A DNA stretch of 64,000 bases from Cobetia sp. cqz5-12 (lineage in GTDB: Bacteria > Pseudomonadota > Gammaproteobacteria > Pseudomonadales > Halomonadaceae), in contig NZ_CP044522.1 of assembly GCF_016495405.1 (NCBI RefSeq), forward strand, positions 4,077,638 through 4,141,637. The letters run 5' to 3'. The translations under genes and the position numbers were made by a program. This document shows positions 26,386-35,042 of this stretch, one piece after another. The notes beneath the pieces are model-generated. The model searched no databases. It was not told the DNA's origin and saw only the letters and a program-made list of their open reading frames with translations. Each line of letters opens with the position of its first letter. Positions within the stretch are counted from its first letter, which is position 1.

Positions 26386-27900
26386 CTAGCGCATCAGCAG
26401 ACGGCGAATCAGACCATGGATGGCGCGCGCTGTCGGTCCGTCCGCATAGGGCGGGTACATCAGCCGCGCGCCATTCATGCGACCCTTGGCGAAGATTCCC
26501 TTGGCCTTGCTGAGTGTCTGGAAACCTTCCTTGCCATGATAATGGCCCATTCCGGACGGCCCGATGCCGCCGAACGGCATGTCATCCTGCGCCACATGCA
26601 GCAGGGTGTCGTTCAGGCACATTCCGCCCGCATGCGTGCCTTCGGTGACACGCTGCTGTTCGTGCTTGTCGTGGCCGAAGTAATACAGTGCCAGTGGCCG
26701 GGGCCGGGCGTTCACATAGGCCATCGCGACGGATAGCGCATCCGCCGCTGCATCCAGCAACTTGCCCTTCTCGCTCGTCTCGCTATCCGCCTCATCCGCT
26801 GCCCCCGCGACCGCCAGGCCGACGATCGGCAGCAGCGGGCCGAAGATTTCCTCCTGCATCACGCGCATCTCATCGGTCACATCGAGCAACGCCAGCGGCG
26901 GCATCAGACGCTTCTCGACCAGCGCCGGGTCATTCCAGTCGGGGCTGTCGACCAGAGGCCTGAGCGTCGCGCCCTTCGCCAGGGCGTCCTCGAGCACCTC
27001 TCGCAAGCGCTGGTACTGACGCTGATTGATGATGCGCGAATAGTCCTGCGTCTCGCAGAAGCGAGGATAGAAGCGCTGGAAGGCCTCGCCCAGCGCCGTG
27101 ACCAGCAGCGGGACCTGGTCGTCACTGCACAGCACGTAGTCCGGCGCGACGCAGGTCTGGCCGGCGTTCATGCCCTTGCCGAAGGCCAGCCGCCCCGCCG
27201 CTTCACGACGCTGCGCCTCATCCGCCATCAGCTCACGCGACATGATCACCGGCGACTTGCCACCCAGTTCCAGCGTCACGGGGGTCAGGTTGTCCGCCGC
27301 GGCACGCATCACATGCTTGCCGACCGCCGTGCTGCCGGTGAACAGCAGGTGGTCGAAGGGCAAGGCCGAGAAGGCCGCCGCCACATCGGCCTCACCCGTC
27401 ACGACGGCCACCTGCACCTCATCGAAGGCATCGAGCAGCATCACACGCAGCGCCTCGGCGGTCTCGGGGGTGAACTCGCTCATCTTGATCATCACCCGAT
27501 TGCCGGCACTCAGTGCGCTGATCAAGGGGCCGATCGCCAGATAGAGAGGATAGTTCCAGGGCACGATGATGCCGACCACGCCCAGCGGCTGATAGACGAC
27601 ACGCGCAGAGGCCGGCTGGAAGGCGGCGCTGACATGACGCTTCGAGGGCTTCATCCAGCCCTTCAGATGACGGCGTGCATGACGAATGCCTTCATAGCTC
27701 GGTACCAGTTCGGCCAGACGCGTCTCATGGGCGCTGCGGTGGCCGAAATCGGCGCTGATCGCCGTGATCAAGGCCTCCTCGTGTGACTTGAGCGCATCAC
27801 GCAGTGAGGTCAGCCAGGCCAGGCGCTCGTTGGCGCTGGGCATCGGCGCGTGGGCGAAGGCTGCTCGCTGAGCATCCAGCAACTCACGCATGCGAGCCAT
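26386..27900 (-). CDS. Coniferyl-aldehyde-dehydrogenase-like ALDH
   Basis: 504 residues from ATG 27900, which follows AGGGAG; an alternative ATG at 27999 would add 33 residues. Aldehyde dehydrogenase landmarks: VGIIVPWNYPL, FTGSTAVGKHV, LELGGKSPVI (catalytic Glu) and GMNAGQTCVAPDYVL (catalytic Cys). The C-terminus has FGGIGPSGMGHYHGKEGF, typical of the CalB (coniferyl aldehyde) and fatty aldehyde subgroup. It oxidises an aldehyde to an acid with NAD(P)+; the physiological substrate is unknown. A low-complexity acidic insert near residues 380-400 is unusual. Monocistronic. Confidence 0.85.
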   Translation of the reverse strand: MARMRELLDAQRAAFAHAPMPSANERLAWLTSLRDALKSHEEALITAISADFGHRSAHETRLAELVPSYEGIRHARRHLKGWMKPSKRHVSAAFQPASARVVYQPLGVVGIIVPWNYPLYLAIGPLISALSAGNRVMIKMSEFTPETAEALRVMLLDAFDEVQVAVVTGEADVAAAFSALPFDHLLFTGSTAVGKHVMRAAADNLTPVTLELGGKSPVIMSRELMADEAQRREAAGRLAFGKGMNAGQTCVAPDYVLCSDDQVPLLVTALGEAFQRFYPRFCETQDYSRIINQRQYQRLREVLEDALAKGATLRPLVDSPDWNDPALVEKRLMPPLALLDVTDEMRVMQEEIFGPLLPIVGLAVAGAADEADSETSEKGKLLDAAADALSVAMAYVNARPRPLALYYFGHDKHEQQRVTEGTHAGGMCLNDTLLHVAQDDMPFGGIGPSGMGHYHGKEGFQTLSKAKGIFAKGRMNGARLMYPPYADGPTARAIHGLIRRLLMR

Positions 27901-28178
27901 CTCGGCCTCTCCCTCGTGGTCTGATGAGGCAGTCGCGGCGCCTGAGGTGGCAGGCAGGTCGTCAACAGCACGGGGGTCTACAGGGGAAGCAGGCGTCATG
28001 AGGACATCCAGTGAGGGCCGGCGAAGCCAGCAGCGAAGGCAGACAGCCACGAGTATGGCGTGCCAAGCGACAGCGGCCGGCGCGAGAAGAATCGCCAGCG
28101 TGGCTCATCCCGTTTTAGAACACTCGTTTGATGGCGTCAAAGAAAGTCGCCTGTGCCGCTGCCGCGCGCCGCAATGCA

Positions 28179-28213
28179 AAAAGCCCCCGCACCGTGAGGT
28201 ACGAGGGCTTTTC
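28179..28213 (-). terminator. Terminator downstream of tRNA-Arg
   Basis: On the minus strand AAAAGCCCTCGTACC TCA CGGTGCGGGGGCTTTTT: imperfect stem with T5, 40 bp past the tRNA 3' end. Confidence 0.85.
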
Positions 28214-28252
28214 GGGTGTCGACCGGCAATGGCGCCGGTGACGGAAATTCGT

Positions 28253-28329
28253 TGGCGCGCCCAGCAGGATTTGAACCTGCGACCCCTGCCTTCGGAGGGC
28301 AGTACTCTATCCAGCTGAGCTATGGGCGC
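28253..28329 (-). tRNA. tRNA-Arg (anticodon CCG)
   Basis: 77 nt on the minus strand including an encoded CCA. Acceptor GCGCCCA pairs with TGGGCGC; the D arm contains AGCTCAGCTGGATAGAGT; the anticodon arm CTGCC-CTCCGAA-GGCAG gives anticodon CCG reading codon CGG; the T arm is GCAGGTTCAAATCCTGC. All arms pair correctly. Confidence 0.97.
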
Positions 28330-28473
28330 GCATGCCAAGGTTGCAGTGAACCGAGGCGCGCTTATGGTAACGTCTTGATTCTACGATGTCGAGATATCCC
28401 GCCAGCCACGCGGTTGCTGCGCCTCCGGCGAGCGCTATACTGGCTCGGTACACAGCCCCAAAAGGTGCACGCC

Positions 28474-28968
28474 ATGCAAGCTCGCCGGCCAGCCGCTTTT
28501 CCCCACAAGCGCTCTTCCCTGTCACTTTCATTGAGCGCGATGCTGTTCAGCGTGCTAGTCAGCGCGTCCGCACAGTCCGCAGACAACTCCCGCGAGGCGA
28601 TTGCCGAGCGACTCAAGCCGGTGGGCGAGCTATGCGTAAAAGGTGATGCCTGCGCCGGTGATGGCTCAGCAGCGAGCTCGCAGCCGGCGGAGAGCGGCGC
28701 TGGCGGGCAAGCCAATGCCGCCAGCGCGATAGACGGCGAGAAGGTCTACGGTGGTATCTGCATGGCCTGTCACACCACTGGCGCCGCCGGTGCCCCGCGT
28801 CTGGGCGAGGCCAGCGACTGGGAAGGCCGCCTCGCCAAGGGCGACGAGACGCTCTACACCCACGCCATCGAAGGCTTCAATGCCATGCCGGCCAAGGGCG
28901 GCAATCCGGGCCTGTCGGACGATGAAGTCAAAGCCGCCGTGGACTACCTGGTCGACTCGGTACGCTGA
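28474..28968 (+). CDS. Cytochrome c5-like class I c-type cytochrome
   Basis: 164 residues from ATG 28474, with AAAGG upstream. A basic, serine-rich N-terminus and hydrophobic segment ending ASAQSA form a signal peptide for periplasmic export. A linker rich in Ala/Gly/Ser precedes one haem-binding motif CMACH (C96, C99, H100). A downstream GFNAMPAKGG supplies the likely axial Met, as in cytochrome c5. It carries electrons in the periplasm. The neighbouring rep gene is convergent; this pairing also occurs in Pseudomonas. Confidence 0.9.
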   Translation: MQARRPAAFPHKRSSLSLSLSAMLFSVLVSASAQSADNSREAIAERLKPVGELCVKGDACAGDGSAASSQPAESGAGGQANAASAIDGEKVYGGICMACHTTGAAGAPRLGEASDWEGRLAKGDETLYTHAIEGFNAMPAKGGNPGLSDDEVKAAVDYLVDSVR

Positions 28969-29002
28969 GTCTCGCTGAACAGCGCTAGCCCAGCGATGAA
29001 CG

Positions 29003-31084
29003 CTAGCCCAACAGGGAGCGCAGACCCGCGATGGCATCTCGCCCGCGGGCGACCTTCTTCTCCTGATCCTGCGGCTTGTCGGCCCGCCCTTCCCACTCGA
29101 GGTCTTCCGGCGGCAGCTCGTCCAGGAAACGGCTCGGCACGCAGTCCATCATCTCGCCGTAGGTCTTGCGCTGGCGCGCCAGTGTCAGCACCAGCGTGCG
29201 CCGAGCACGGGTGATGCCCACGTAGGCGAGGCGGCGCTCCTCCTCCACCGTGTCCATCTCGATGGAGTTGCGGTGCGGCAGCAGGTCTTCCTCCAGCCCC
29301 AGCACGTAGACATGCGGAAACTCCAGGCCCTTGGAGGCATGCAGCGTCAGCAGCTGCACGCGGTCCGAGTCATCTTCCTCGGCCTGCTGCTCGAGAATGT
29401 CGCGCAACACCAGACGTGAGATGGCCGCCGCGACATCGCCAGTCTCGGTATCGCCGATCATCGCCTCGCTGCCTTCCAGCTCCTCCACCTCTTCCTGCGG
29501 ATTGCCGCTGATCGACTTCTCGAGCTGATCGACCAGAATCCAGACGTTGGCCATGCGCCGCTCGGCGATCTTGGGCGCACTGGCGTTCTGGTACAGCCAG
29601 CCTTCGTAATCCACCTCGCGGAACAGCTCACGGATGGCGCTGATCGACTGGCCGGCATCCATCTCGCGGCGCACGCGGTCCAGCGTATGGGTGAAGCGGC
29701 CGAGGCGTTCCAGCGCACGCTCGCTGAGCTGCTCGCGCAGGCCCATCTCGCTGCAGGCGGCGTAGAGCGATACACCACGCCCGGTGGCGTAGTTGGCCAG
29801 CTTCTCCAGCGTGCCCGGCCCGACTTCCCGCCGCGGCACGTTGACGATACGCAGGAAGGCGTTGTCGTCCGCCGGATTGATCAGCAGACGCAGGTAGGCC
29901 ATCGCGTCCTTGATCTCGTTGCGCCCGAAGAAGGAGGTGCCGCCGGAGAGCTTGTAGGGGATCTGGTAGTGCTGCAGCTTCAGTTCCAGCAGGCGCGCCT
30001 GGAAGTTGCCGCGATAGAGCACCGCGAAGTCACGCCATTCGGCGCCTTCCTTGATGCGCCGCGTGAGGATCTCGCCCGCCACGCGCTCGGCCTCGGCCTC
30101 TTCGTTGCGATTCATGATGATGCGGATCGGGTCGCCATCGCCCATCTGCGACCACAGTGTCTTGTCGTAGACGTGAGGGTTGTTGGCGATCAGGGTGTTC
30201 GCCGCGCGCAGGATGATGCCGGTGGAGCGATAGTTCTGCTCCAGCTTGATCAGGTTCAGGCGCGGGAAGTCCTCGCCGAGAGTGACGAGATTCTCGGGGC
30301 GCGCGCCGCGCCAGGCGTAGATCGACTGGTCATCATCGCCCACCACCGTGAAGGTCTGGCGCTCCTGCATCAGCATCTTCACCAGCAGGTACTGGCTGAT
30401 GTTGGTGTCCTGATACTCATCGACCAGCATGTAGTGGATGCGCCGCTGCCAGCGCGCCAGCACCTCGGGGTGATCACGGAACAGCACCACGGGCAGCAGG
30501 ATCAGGTCATCGAAGTCGACCGCGTTGTAGGCCTTGAGGTGCCGGTTGTAGGCCTCGTAGATCACCGCGGCGTACTGGGCGTCTTCATCCTCGGCATGCG
30601 ACAGCGCCGCCCCGGGCAGGATCAGATCATTCTTCCAGGTGGAGATCTGACTCTGCACCGCGTTGATCTGCTCGGCGTCGGTGTCGGCTTCCTTGTGCAT
30701 CAGCTCCTTGATCAACACCTTGGCGTCATCGGTGTCGAACAGCGAGAAGCCCGGCTTGTAGCCCAGCGTCTTCAGCTCGCCGCGGATGATGGTCAGGCCG
30801 AGGGTGTGGAAGGTCGAGACGATCAGCCCGTGGCCCTCGCGACCCTTGAGCATCTTGCCGACACGCTCCTTCATCTCGCGCGCCGCCTTGTTGGTGAAGG
30901 TCACGGCGGCGATGTTGCGTGCCTTCATGCCGCATTCCTGCACCAGATAGGCGATCTTGGTCGTGATCACGCTGGTCTTGCCTGATCCGGCACCGGCCAG
31001 TACCAGACAGGGGCCATCGATGGCGCGCACGGCTTCCTGCTGGCGGGGGTTGAGCTTGGCGAGGCGATCACGGATCTCGGTCAT
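29003..31084 (-). CDS. rep: ATP-dependent DNA helicase Rep
   Basis: 693-residue superfamily 1A 3'-5' helicase. Motifs in order: Q-motif LNPRQQEAV, Walker A LAGAGSGKT, TFTNKAAREMKERV (Ia), LVDEYQDTN (II), VVGDDDQSIYAWRGA (III), LEQNYRS (IV), TLHASKGLEFPHVYVLGLEEDLLPH (V) and EERRLAYVGITRA (VI). Length and the absence of a UvrD-like tail fit Rep, which helps restart stalled replication forks. ATG 31084 is preferred over the GTG just before it. It lies downstream of trmL on the same strand (55 bp gap). Confidence 0.95.
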   Translation of the reverse strand: MTEIRDRLAKLNPRQQEAVRAIDGPCLVLAGAGSGKTSVITTKIAYLVQECGMKARNIAAVTFTNKAAREMKERVGKMLKGREGHGLIVSTFHTLGLTIIRGELKTLGYKPGFSLFDTDDAKVLIKELMHKEADTDAEQINAVQSQISTWKNDLILPGAALSHAEDEDAQYAAVIYEAYNRHLKAYNAVDFDDLILLPVVLFRDHPEVLARWQRRIHYMLVDEYQDTNISQYLLVKMLMQERQTFTVVGDDDQSIYAWRGARPENLVTLGEDFPRLNLIKLEQNYRSTGIILRAANTLIANNPHVYDKTLWSQMGDGDPIRIIMNRNEEAEAERVAGEILTRRIKEGAEWRDFAVLYRGNFQARLLELKLQHYQIPYKLSGGTSFFGRNEIKDAMAYLRLLINPADDNAFLRIVNVPRREVGPGTLEKLANYATGRGVSLYAACSEMGLREQLSERALERLGRFTHTLDRVRREMDAGQSISAIRELFREVDYEGWLYQNASAPKIAERRMANVWILVDQLEKSISGNPQEEVEELEGSEAMIGDTETGDVAAAISRLVLRDILEQQAEEDDSDRVQLLTLHASKGLEFPHVYVLGLEEDLLPHRNSIEMDTVEEERRLAYVGITRARRTLVLTLARQRKTYGEMMDCVPSRFLDELPPEDLEWEGRADKPQDQEKKVARGRDAIAGLRSLLG

Positions 31085-31139
31085 CACGGTGTCCTGCTGG
31101 GCGAGGGGAAGTGGGTCATCTCAAACGCTATGCGTCAGA

Positions 31140-31613
31140 TCAATCGAGCTGCACGGCGCCGGCGAAATCCAGCTGACGCCAGCTTTCATAGGCGACCACG
31201 GCGACGGCATTCGACAGGTTCATGCTGCGGCTGTCGGCCAGCATTGGCAGGCGCAACACCTGCTCGCGGGGCAGACTGTCGAGCATCGCCTGTGGCAGAC
31301 CGCGTGTCTCGGGGCCGAACACCAGCGCATCACCGGCCTGGAAACTGGCCTCATGCGGCGCGGTGCGGCCACGCGTCGAAAGCGCGAAGATGCGTGCAGG
31401 CTTCACGGTTGCGACGAAGTCATCGAGGCTGGCATGACGCTGCACACGCGCCCACTCATGATAATCGAGACCGGCGCGGCGCAGGCGCTTGTCATCCAGC
31501 TCGAACCCCAACGGCTCGATCAGATGCAGGCGGTAACCGGTATTGGCACACAGCCGGATGATATTGCCGGTATTGGGCGGAATCTCGGGCTGATAGAGCA
31601 CGATATCGAGCAT
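31140..31613 (-). CDS. trmL: tRNA (cytidine/uridine-2'-O-)-methyltransferase TrmL
   Basis: 157 residues, exactly the usual TrmL size. SPOUT-fold trefoil-knot motifs are present: NTGNIIRLCANTG near the N-terminus, VFGPETRGLP, and LRLPMLADSRSMNLSNAVAVVAYE at the SAM site. The enzyme 2'-O-methylates the wobble base of tRNA-Leu isoacceptors. The start at 31613 gives the family-standard MLDIVLYQPEIPPNTGN. It is probably co-transcribed with rep downstream. Confidence 0.95.
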   Translation of the reverse strand: MLDIVLYQPEIPPNTGNIIRLCANTGYRLHLIEPLGFELDDKRLRRAGLDYHEWARVQRHASLDDFVATVKPARIFALSTRGRTAPHEASFQAGDALVFGPETRGLPQAMLDSLPREQVLRLPMLADSRSMNLSNAVAVVAYESWRQLDFAGAVQLD

Positions 31614-31697
31614 GAGCAGACTCGCGGCAGAAGGCGACAACAGGGGGCTGGCCGGCGATGCTCACCTGGCATGCTCACCTGGCCATGACAACGCAAA

Positions 31698-31717
31698 GCG
31701 GGCCCCGAAGGGCCCGC
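31698..31717 (-). terminator. Hairpin downstream of the YfaZ-like gene
   Basis: GCGGGCCC CGAA GGGCCCGC, an 8-bp perfect GC stem with tetraloop. On the minus strand it is followed by TTTGCGTTG, a weak T tract. Confidence 0.65.
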
Positions 31718-31770
31718 CATCTTACCGCAATGCGTGGCTCACGCGGAGCACGCGTTGCCGAGAACCATGC

Positions 31771-32331
31771 TCAGAACTGCAGACGCATGCCGACCAGCGG
31801 GCCGGAATCCAGCGTGCGTTCGTCACGGTTCTCGAAGTCGGCCTTCACCTTGCGGTAGCCGACATAGCCTTCGACGTTGTCGATGACCTGATACCGTGCG
31901 CGCAGGCCGTATTCATAGCTGTGCTCGAGGTCGTTGCTGGTCGCGACGTCCGGGGTCACGTAGCCGTAGCCACCCAGCGAGACGCGCGGTGCGCCCGGCA
32001 GGTAGTAGTAGCCGTAGCCGCCGAGGCCCAGACCGCCGCCGTCACCGTGGTCGGTGTCGTACTGGCTCCAGCGTGCGCCGAGGCCCACGTCGTATTCGCT
32101 GGTGCGCTCGGTGCCCAGCAGCTGGACGTGGCCGGCAGTGACGTCGTCGTGGTCATCGCTGGACAGGATACCGCCGCCGAGCTGGACGCCATTGCTGATC
32201 TCGCCATTGATTTCGCCCTGAACGGCTTCAGTATTCAGGTTGAGGTCAGCGTTGCCGGCCATGGCCGGGGCGGACAGACTGGCCGCGAGGATGGCTGCCG
32301 AAAGGCCGAGAATGTTACGGTGAGCTGTCAT
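31771..32331 (-). CDS. YfaZ-like outer-membrane protein
   Basis: 186 residues. A clear signal peptide (SAAILAASLSAPAMAG) is followed by alternating beta-strand segments rich in Gly and Tyr, ending in the aromatic VGMRLQF typical of outer-membrane barrels. The strand pattern with YGLRARYQVIDNVEGYVGYRKVKADF recalls the YfaZ family, whose function is not established. A Gly/Tyr cluster GLGGYGYYYLPG lies mid-protein. ATG 32331 follows GAGGTG. It lies downstream of pyrE on the same strand (55 bp). Confidence 0.7.
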   Translation of the reverse strand: MTAHRNILGLSAAILAASLSAPAMAGNADLNLNTEAVQGEINGEISNGVQLGGGILSSDDHDDVTAGHVQLLGTERTSEYDVGLGARWSQYDTDHGDGGGLGLGGYGYYYLPGAPRVSLGGYGYVTPDVATSNDLEHSYEYGLRARYQVIDNVEGYVGYRKVKADFENRDERTLDSGPLVGMRLQF

Positions 32332-32386
32332 GTATGCACCTCTGTACGTGACTGGGAAGGTAATGCTGCGCGGGTCATGAACGCTC

Positions 32387-33061
32387 TCAGGCGCCCTGGA
32401 GACCGTATTGCGCACGGTAGTCGCGAATCGCGACCGCATGCCCAGACAGTTCCTGCTGTGCGTATTGTTCCAGATATTCGAGCACCTGGTCGAGCGTCAC
32501 GATACTGACCACGGGCATGGAGAAACGTGCCTCCACTTCCTGAATGGCGCTGTTCGCCTTCAGGCCTCCCTGACCATCGGGAGCGCGCTCCTGACGGTCC
32601 AGTGCGATCACGACGCCCGCAGCCTTGGCACTCTCGGCGTGGATGATCTCCATCACTTCGCCGATGGCGGTGCCGGCGGTGATGACATCATCGATGATCA
32701 TCACGCGGCCTTCGAGGGGCGCGCCGACCAACGAGCCCCCTTCACCGTGGGTCTTGGCTTCCTTGCGATTGAAGGTAAACGGCATGTCACGATCATGATG
32801 ATCCGCCAGCGCCACGGCCGTCACGGCGCCCAGCGGGATACCCTTGTACGCCGGGCCGAACAGCACATCGGCTTCCAGGCCTGATTCGACGATGGCACGC
32901 GCGTAAAAGCGTCCCAGACGTGCCAGGGCCTGTCCGGAGCGGAATAGACCAGCATTGAAGAAGTAGGGGCTCACCCGCCCGGACTTGAGCGTAAACTCGC
33001 CAAACCGCAGCACGTCCTGCTCGATGGCAAACTCAATGAACTCCCGCTGGTAGTCCTGCAT
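32387..33061 (-). CDS. pyrE: Orotate phosphoribosyltransferase
   Basis: 224 residues; joins orotate to PRPP in pyrimidine synthesis. The N-terminus MQDYQREFIEFAIEQDVLRFGEFTLKSGR..PYFFNAGLF is highly typical of PyrE, as is the PRPP loop VMIIDDVITAGTAIGE and the YKGIPLGAVTAVAL segment. Length is close to the E. coli enzyme. It is divergent from crc across 86 bp, the same arrangement as in Pseudomonas. Confidence 0.97.
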   Translation of the reverse strand: MQDYQREFIEFAIEQDVLRFGEFTLKSGRVSPYFFNAGLFRSGQALARLGRFYARAIVESGLEADVLFGPAYKGIPLGAVTAVALADHHDRDMPFTFNRKEAKTHGEGGSLVGAPLEGRVMIIDDVITAGTAIGEVMEIIHAESAKAAGVVIALDRQERAPDGQGGLKANSAIQEVEARFSMPVVSIVTLDQVLEYLEQYAQQELSGHAVAIRDYRAQYGLQGA

Positions 33062-33090
33062 CCGATATCACCTTTGAATTCGTTAGCCAT

Positions 33091-33120
33091 TTACCAAATC
33101 GTCTAAAGCTCGGGTATCAT
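33091..33120 (+). promoter_or_regulatory. Probable sigma-70 promoter of crc
   Basis: TTACCA, 18-bp spacer, TATCAT (5 of 6 at -10). Start near 33127, about 20 nt before the crc ATG. Confidence 0.55.
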
Positions 33121-33147
33121 ACAGGCGCGACGAACCAGGGACCACGT

Positions 33148-33915
33148 ATGAAAATCGCTACAGTTAACGTCAATGGTATTCGAGAAGCGGTCAGCCGCGG
33201 CTTCCTCGACTGGCTTGCCAGTCAGGACGCCGACGTCGTCTGCATCCAGAACCTCAAGGCCAAGAGCTTCGAGCTCGACGACAGCATCCTCTACCCGGAA
33301 GGGTACGAAGGCTACTTCCTGGACGCCGAAAAAGACGGCTTCTCAGGGGTTGGCCTCTATTGCCGCCAGATTCCCAAGGCCATCATGTATGGACTGGGCT
33401 TCGAGCAGTGCGATAACGAAGGCCGCTACCTGCAGGCCGATTACGACCGCTTCAGCATCTGCTCTTTCCTGATGCCTGACGGCAGTGATCCGGCTGCCAA
33501 GGGCGCCTTCATGGAGCAGTACCAGGAATACCTCAGCAAGCTGCGCCGCAAGCGTCGTGATTACATGATCTGCGGCACCTGGCATGTGGCCCACAAGACT
33601 GTCGACCTCGCCAACTGGTCCGACAATCAGATGACCCCGGGCTTCAAGCCGGAAGAGCGTGCATGGATGGATCAGGTCTTCGGCCCGATCGGCTTCATCG
33701 ACGCCTTCCGCGAAGTCAATCGCGATGCCGACCAGTACTCCTGGTGGCCAGCGCTGGACAGTGACCAGCCGCGCGCCCGTCAGGAAGGCTGGCGCCTCGA
33801 CTATCAGGTCATCGACCCGAACCTGCGTCGTCATATCAAGGACGCCTGGATCGACACCGATGCCACCTTCAGCGAGTTCGCACCGGTCATCGTCGAGTAC
33901 GACCTCGAGCTGTGA
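33148..33915 (+). CDS. crc: Catabolite repression control protein Crc (inactive exonuclease III homologue)
   Basis: 255 residues of exonuclease III/EEP fold. Resemblance to Pseudomonas Crc is strong: N-terminal VNVNGIREAVSRGFLDWL, GLGFEQCDNEGRYLQADYD, RRKRRDYMICGTWHVAHKTVD, PGFKPEERAWMDQVFG and DQYSWWPA. Catalytic residues of true exonuclease III are replaced: the E of QE-x-K is N35, the D and N of GDxN are T144 and H146, and the terminal SDH is S242-E243-F244. This matches Crc, which acts with Hfq in translational repression rather than cutting DNA. Position beside pyrE supports the assignment. Confidence 0.93.
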   Translation: MKIATVNVNGIREAVSRGFLDWLASQDADVVCIQNLKAKSFELDDSILYPEGYEGYFLDAEKDGFSGVGLYCRQIPKAIMYGLGFEQCDNEGRYLQADYDRFSICSFLMPDGSDPAAKGAFMEQYQEYLSKLRRKRRDYMICGTWHVAHKTVDLANWSDNQMTPGFKPEERAWMDQVFGPIGFIDAFREVNRDADQYSWWPALDSDQPRARQEGWRLDYQVIDPNLRRHIKDAWIDTDATFSEFAPVIVEYDLEL

Positions 33916-33989
33916 TGCACGCTGTCACCCCTTGAGCGTTCGGCCTCGGGCCACCCTGCCAGTCGCATGATGTGCCTTCGGGCACTGAC

Positions 33990-34026
33990 GAAAACGCCCC
34001 CATCGCGCAAGCGGTGGGGGCGTTTT
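33990..34026. terminator. Convergent terminator between crc and rph
   Basis: GAAAACGCCCCCA..GCGCAAGC..TGGGGGCGTTTTC with A4 and T4 flanks; serves both convergent genes. Confidence 0.9.
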
Positions 34027-34100
34027 CTGTCTGGCGTCAAGCGCTCATGACGCAGCGCTCATGACATGGCACTCATGACACAGCGGCCGTGCCGCAGGGC

Positions 34101-34847
34101 TCAGGCGTCGGCCGGCATGCCGAGTGCGGCGCGCTGCGCGGCGAATAGCTGCTCACCGGTACGCTCGGCGAGATCCAGCAGGGCATTGAGCTCGGCACGA
34201 TCGAAGGCCGCGCCTTCTGCGGTGCCCTGCACCTCGATCAGCCCCTTGCCTTCGGCCATCACGACATTCATGTCAGTATCGGCCTTGCTGTCTTCCGGAT
34301 AGTCGAGATCGGTGACCGGCACGCCCTTGTAGATGCCGACCGACACGGCGCTGACCAGACTCACCAGCGGGTCGGTCTTGATCTTGCGCTCACGCTGCAG
34401 GCCCTGCAGCGCGTCGACCAGCGCCACACAGCCACCGGTGATCGCCGCGGTACGCGTGCCGCCATCGGCCTGCAGCACATCGCAATCGATGGTGATGGTG
34501 TATTCGCCCAGCTTCTTGAGGTCCACCGCGGCGCGCAGTGCACGGCCGATCAGCCGCTGGATCTCCACCGTGCGGCCACCCTGCTTGCCACGCGCCGCTT
34601 CACGATCATTACGGGTATGGGTCGCCCGCGGCAGCATGCCGTACTCGGCGGTCAGCCAGCCCTTGCCGGAACCGCGCAGCCAGCGCGGCACGCCCGCCAC
34701 GACAGAGGCGGTGCACAGCACGCGGGTCTCCCCGAACTCCACCAGCACCGAACCCTCGGCGTGACGAGTGAACTCACGGGTCAGGCGGATCTCGCGCGGC
34801 TGCTCCGGGGTACGGCCACTGGGACGGGTCACGTTGGCTTCGCTCAT
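34101..34847 (-). CDS. rph: Ribonuclease PH
   Basis: 248 residues; a phosphorolytic 3'-5' exoribonuclease trimming tRNA precursors. Conserved sequence is visible throughout: FTRHAEGSVLVEFGETRVLCTASV, GKGWLTAEYGMLPRATHTRNDREA (phosphate-binding region), RLIGRALRAAVDL, TITIDCDVLQADGGTRTAAITG and DLDYPEDSKADTDMNVVM. Length is close to the standard 238. No frameshift like that in some E. coli K-12 strains. Divergent from yicC. Confidence 0.97.
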   Translation of the reverse strand: MSEANVTRPSGRTPEQPREIRLTREFTRHAEGSVLVEFGETRVLCTASVVAGVPRWLRGSGKGWLTAEYGMLPRATHTRNDREAARGKQGGRTVEIQRLIGRALRAAVDLKKLGEYTITIDCDVLQADGGTRTAAITGGCVALVDALQGLQRERKIKTDPLVSLVSAVSVGIYKGVPVTDLDYPEDSKADTDMNVVMAEGKGLIEVQGTAEGAAFDRAELNALLDLAERTGEQLFAAQRAALGMPADA

Positions 34848-35042
34848 GGGGATTCCTTGTTGCAGTATTCGGGAGGCCAGAGTCTACACGCCGCAGCCAC
34901 GGGCGACGACCTTCGCGCCGCGCGGGCCGGTCCTGCCCCTGATCACTGGGCGCTCAAGAGCGGCACGCGTACACTTCAGGCTATCAGCGCGGTCGCTCTT
35001 GCGCCGCCTCTCTCTCGACAGCCAACCGACAAGGAGCATGTC

